The translations under genes were made by a program, and so were the position numbers. This document shows positions 14,313 to 15,631 of a DNA stretch of 15,631 nucleotides, one piece after another. Every line of letters starts with the position of its first letter. Position 1 is the stretch's first letter. The DNA is taken from positions 1 to 15,631 of the forward strand of contig CAZDQL010000124.1 of assembly GCA_964507325.1 (NCBI GenBank). Direction: 5' to 3'. Origin of the DNA: CAZDQL01 sp964507325 (GTDB taxonomy: Bacteria > Planctomycetota > UBA1135 > GCA-002686595). The notes beneath the pieces were generated by a model. It did not search any database. It was not told where the DNA came from and was given only the letters and a program-made list of their open reading frames with translations.

Positions 14313-14510
14313 TTGGCACGCAACAAGAGCCCCCAGACCTTTGAGAAGCGCCGGCGCGAAATCGAAAAGCGCCGCAAGCGCGAGGCGAAGATGGAGCGGC
14401 GCTTGGAGCGGAAGTACTGGAAGAAGGTCGCCAAGGGGGAGGTCAATCCCGACGAGGATTACTACTACTACGAGGATGGGGACGAGTCCGGGGGGAAGAA
14501 GAAGGGGTAG
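14313..14510 (+). CDS. Small highly charged Lys/Arg-rich protein
   Basis: The proposed product is 65 residues from TTG 14313 (read as MARNKSPQTFEKRRREIEKRRKR...). The GAGGA at 14301-14305 is a Shine-Dalgarno sequence 7 nt upstream and decides this start. The upstream in-frame ATG 14211 would add 34 residues that look non-coding and would place the TATCCT box inside the gene. Residues 8-42 are a continuous basic helix (QTFEKRRREIEKRRK, then KMERRLERKYWKK). An acidic tail follows (NPDEDYYYYEDGDES) and then GGKKKG. Short proteins with a 'K-x-QTFEKRxRE' opening occur in several phyla without known function; nucleic-acid or ribosome association is only a guess. It sits 76 nt before the cyclotransferase gene. 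Confidence 0.72.
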   Translation: MARNKSPQTFEKRRREIEKRRKREAKMERRLERKYWKKVAKGEVNPDEDYYYYEDGDESGGKKKG

Positions 14511-14568
14511 AGCGCGCCTGATCAGCGGGTCGGCGACCATTCGATTCGGAGCGGAACGGGGGGTCCGG

Positions 14569-14574
14569 TACAAT
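14569..14574 (+). promoter_or_regulatory. Likely -10 box TACAAT just upstream of the cyclotransferase gene
   Basis: TACAAT is a near-consensus -10 hexamer and ends 12 nt before ATG 14587. With a usual 6-7 nt to the transcription start, the leader would be about 5 nt, too short for a Shine-Dalgarno sequence. No TTGACA-like -35 lies 16-18 nt upstream. Confidence 0.5.
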
Positions 14575-14586
14575 CGCGCTTCGGTC

Positions 14587-15483
14587 ATGAGCATCCCGCG
14601 CCTCGCCGCCGCCGTCCTCGCCACACTGGCGATCCTCGGATTGCCGACCTGTAGCGCCTGTTCGCAGGGCTCGGTGCCCCCCGCGCCCTCCCCCGCCAAT
14701 GGCGCGTCCACCGACCCTGGCGACACTCAGGACGACGCGGGCAAGAGCGAGGATCCCACCCCTCCCCCGATCCTTGGCTACCGCATCCTGAAGACCCATC
14801 CCCACGACCGGAGCGCCTACACCCAGGGACTGCTCTGGCACGCGGGGCACCTCTACGAGAGCACGGGTCGCGAGCGGGAGTCGAGCCTGCGCCGGGTGGA
14901 CCTCGAGACCGGCAAGGTGCTCGCGCGGCACGACCTGCCCCCGGATTACTTCGCGGAGGGGTTGGCGCGCTGGAAGGGCCTCTTGATCCAACTCACGTGG
15001 AGGCGGGGCGAGGCGATCGTCTACGACGCCGCTACCTTTCAGGAGCTGTATCGCCACTCCTACCGGGGAGAGGGATGGGGCTTGGCCCTCGCCGGCGACG
15101 AGCTGGTGATGAGTGATGGGACCCAGTACCTGCGCGTGCTCGATCCGAAGACCTTCAAGGAGAAGCGGCGCGTGCGGGTGACCTACCTCGACGAGCGGAC
15201 GGGAGCGCGCCGCGACCTCAACAACCTGAACGAGCTCGAGTGGATCGACGGGAAGCTGTGGGCCAACCTCTACCAGCTCGAGCTGATGGCGATCATCGAC
15301 CTGGCCACGGGCGAGGTCGAGCGTTGGATCGACTTCACCGGTCTGCAGCGGAAGCAGGGAGTGCGAGACCGCATCCAGGACGTGCAGAACGGGATCGCCC
15401 ACGACCCTGAGACGGGCCGCATCTTCATCACGGGCAAGTACTGGCCCAACCTGTACGAGATCGAGTTGGTGGAGAAGCGCTGA
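14587..15483 (+). CDS. Exported glutaminyl-peptide cyclotransferase (plant/bacterial type)
   Basis: The 298-residue enzyme should convert N-terminal Gln of peptides or proteins to pyroglutamate with release of ammonia. It belongs to the five-bladed propeller glutamine cyclotransferase family (the papaya/bacterial type, not the zinc-dependent animal type). Family motifs are AYTQGLLWHAGHLYESTG (77-94), YFAEGLA (121-127), YRGEGWGLA (159-167), LNELEWIDGKLWANLYQ (214-230) and NGIAHDPETGRIFITGKYWP (268-287). The N-terminus is a signal peptide (RLAAAVLATLAILGLPTCSAC) with Cys22 and Cys25; Cys25 could be a lipobox Cys, though the fit is imperfect. A Pro/Ser/Asp linker runs to about residue 60. ATG 14587 starts directly on the signal peptide; the longer open frame upstream overlaps other genes. 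It probably acts outside the cytoplasmic membrane on exported proteins. Confidence 0.92.
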   Translation: MSIPRLAAAVLATLAILGLPTCSACSQGSVPPAPSPANGASTDPGDTQDDAGKSEDPTPPPILGYRILKTHPHDRSAYTQGLLWHAGHLYESTGRERESSLRRVDLETGKVLARHDLPPDYFAEGLARWKGLLIQLTWRRGEAIVYDAATFQELYRHSYRGEGWGLALAGDELVMSDGTQYLRVLDPKTFKEKRRVRVTYLDERTGARRDLNNLNELEWIDGKLWANLYQLELMAIIDLATGEVERWIDFTGLQRKQGVRDRIQDVQNGIAHDPETGRIFITGKYWPNLYEIELVEKR

Positions 15484-15631
15484 GTCCCGCGCCCAGCCCG
15501 CATCCCTCACCACCGGCGAGCCAGAATCGCCCCAGTTGGTCCCCGGTGGACGAGTTGTGGCCGATCATCCGCAGGCGACCTCTCTGCAGGTCGTCGAGGA
15601 CGGATCGGTCGCAAGTCGTTCGCTGGGGGCC

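Noticed and set aside
15484..15631. Possible partial gene or inverted repeats at the right edge (CCACCGG/CCGGTGG; CGACCT/AGGTCG)
   Set aside because: No frame gives a recognisable protein start before the window ends, and the inverted repeats are short and widely spaced. Nothing can be called in these 148 nt.
1..15631. Defence, secretion, biosynthetic or mobile-element system
   Set aside because: No nuclease, helicase, transposase, integrase, NRPS/PKS, toxin or secretion component was recognised on either strand.

Overview
The window is a GC-rich (roughly two-thirds G+C by eye) bacterial chromosome segment with 13 genes I can support. It has no rRNA, tRNA, CRISPR array, insertion sequence, phage gene or toxin-antitoxin pair. 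It looks like a Planctomycetota-type genome (possibly a high-GC Saltatorellus/Pla-like lineage): many exported proteins of unknown function, lipoproteins, a DUF3108 protein, a low-complexity TPR protein and a small lysine/arginine-rich protein sit among housekeeping enzymes. That placement is inference; Myxococcota or Acidobacteriota are not excluded.

Layout. Positions 1-82 are G-run-rich sequence that looks like a contig end. Then come a minus-strand pair (Ogt repair methyltransferase and an exported propeller-like protein), a divergent ygfZ-like gene, a minus-strand pair (leucine dehydrogenase and the DUF3108 protein), a divergent plus-strand pair (HEAT-repeat lipoprotein and an exported unknown protein), and a large exported protein with a Ser/Arg-rich region, 15-residue repeats, an Asp/Tyr/Trp-rich region and TPRs. 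A minus-strand galactokinase-family gene faces a plus-strand small lipoprotein, then a minus-strand exported M23 peptidase faces a plus-strand acidic exported protein. The window ends with a small charged protein and an exported glutaminyl-peptide cyclotransferase. Strands alternate in divergent and tail-to-tail pairs with very tight convergent junctions, so operons are short.

The genes do not form one pathway. The common theme is the envelope: nine of thirteen products carry a signal peptide or lipobox. The best cross-gene idea is that several signal-peptidase-I-type products have Gln at or one residue after the predicted cleavage point, while the window also encodes an exported glutaminyl cyclotransferase. 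This would be a version of the N-terminal pyroglutamate 'Q-rule' known from Bacteroidetes. A second pattern is a TA-N3-T box (TAGGAT, TATCCT, TACAAT and similar) upstream of most genes, often only 6-12 nt from the start codon, which suggests leaderless or very short-leader transcripts. I found no convincing previously undescribed multi-gene system.
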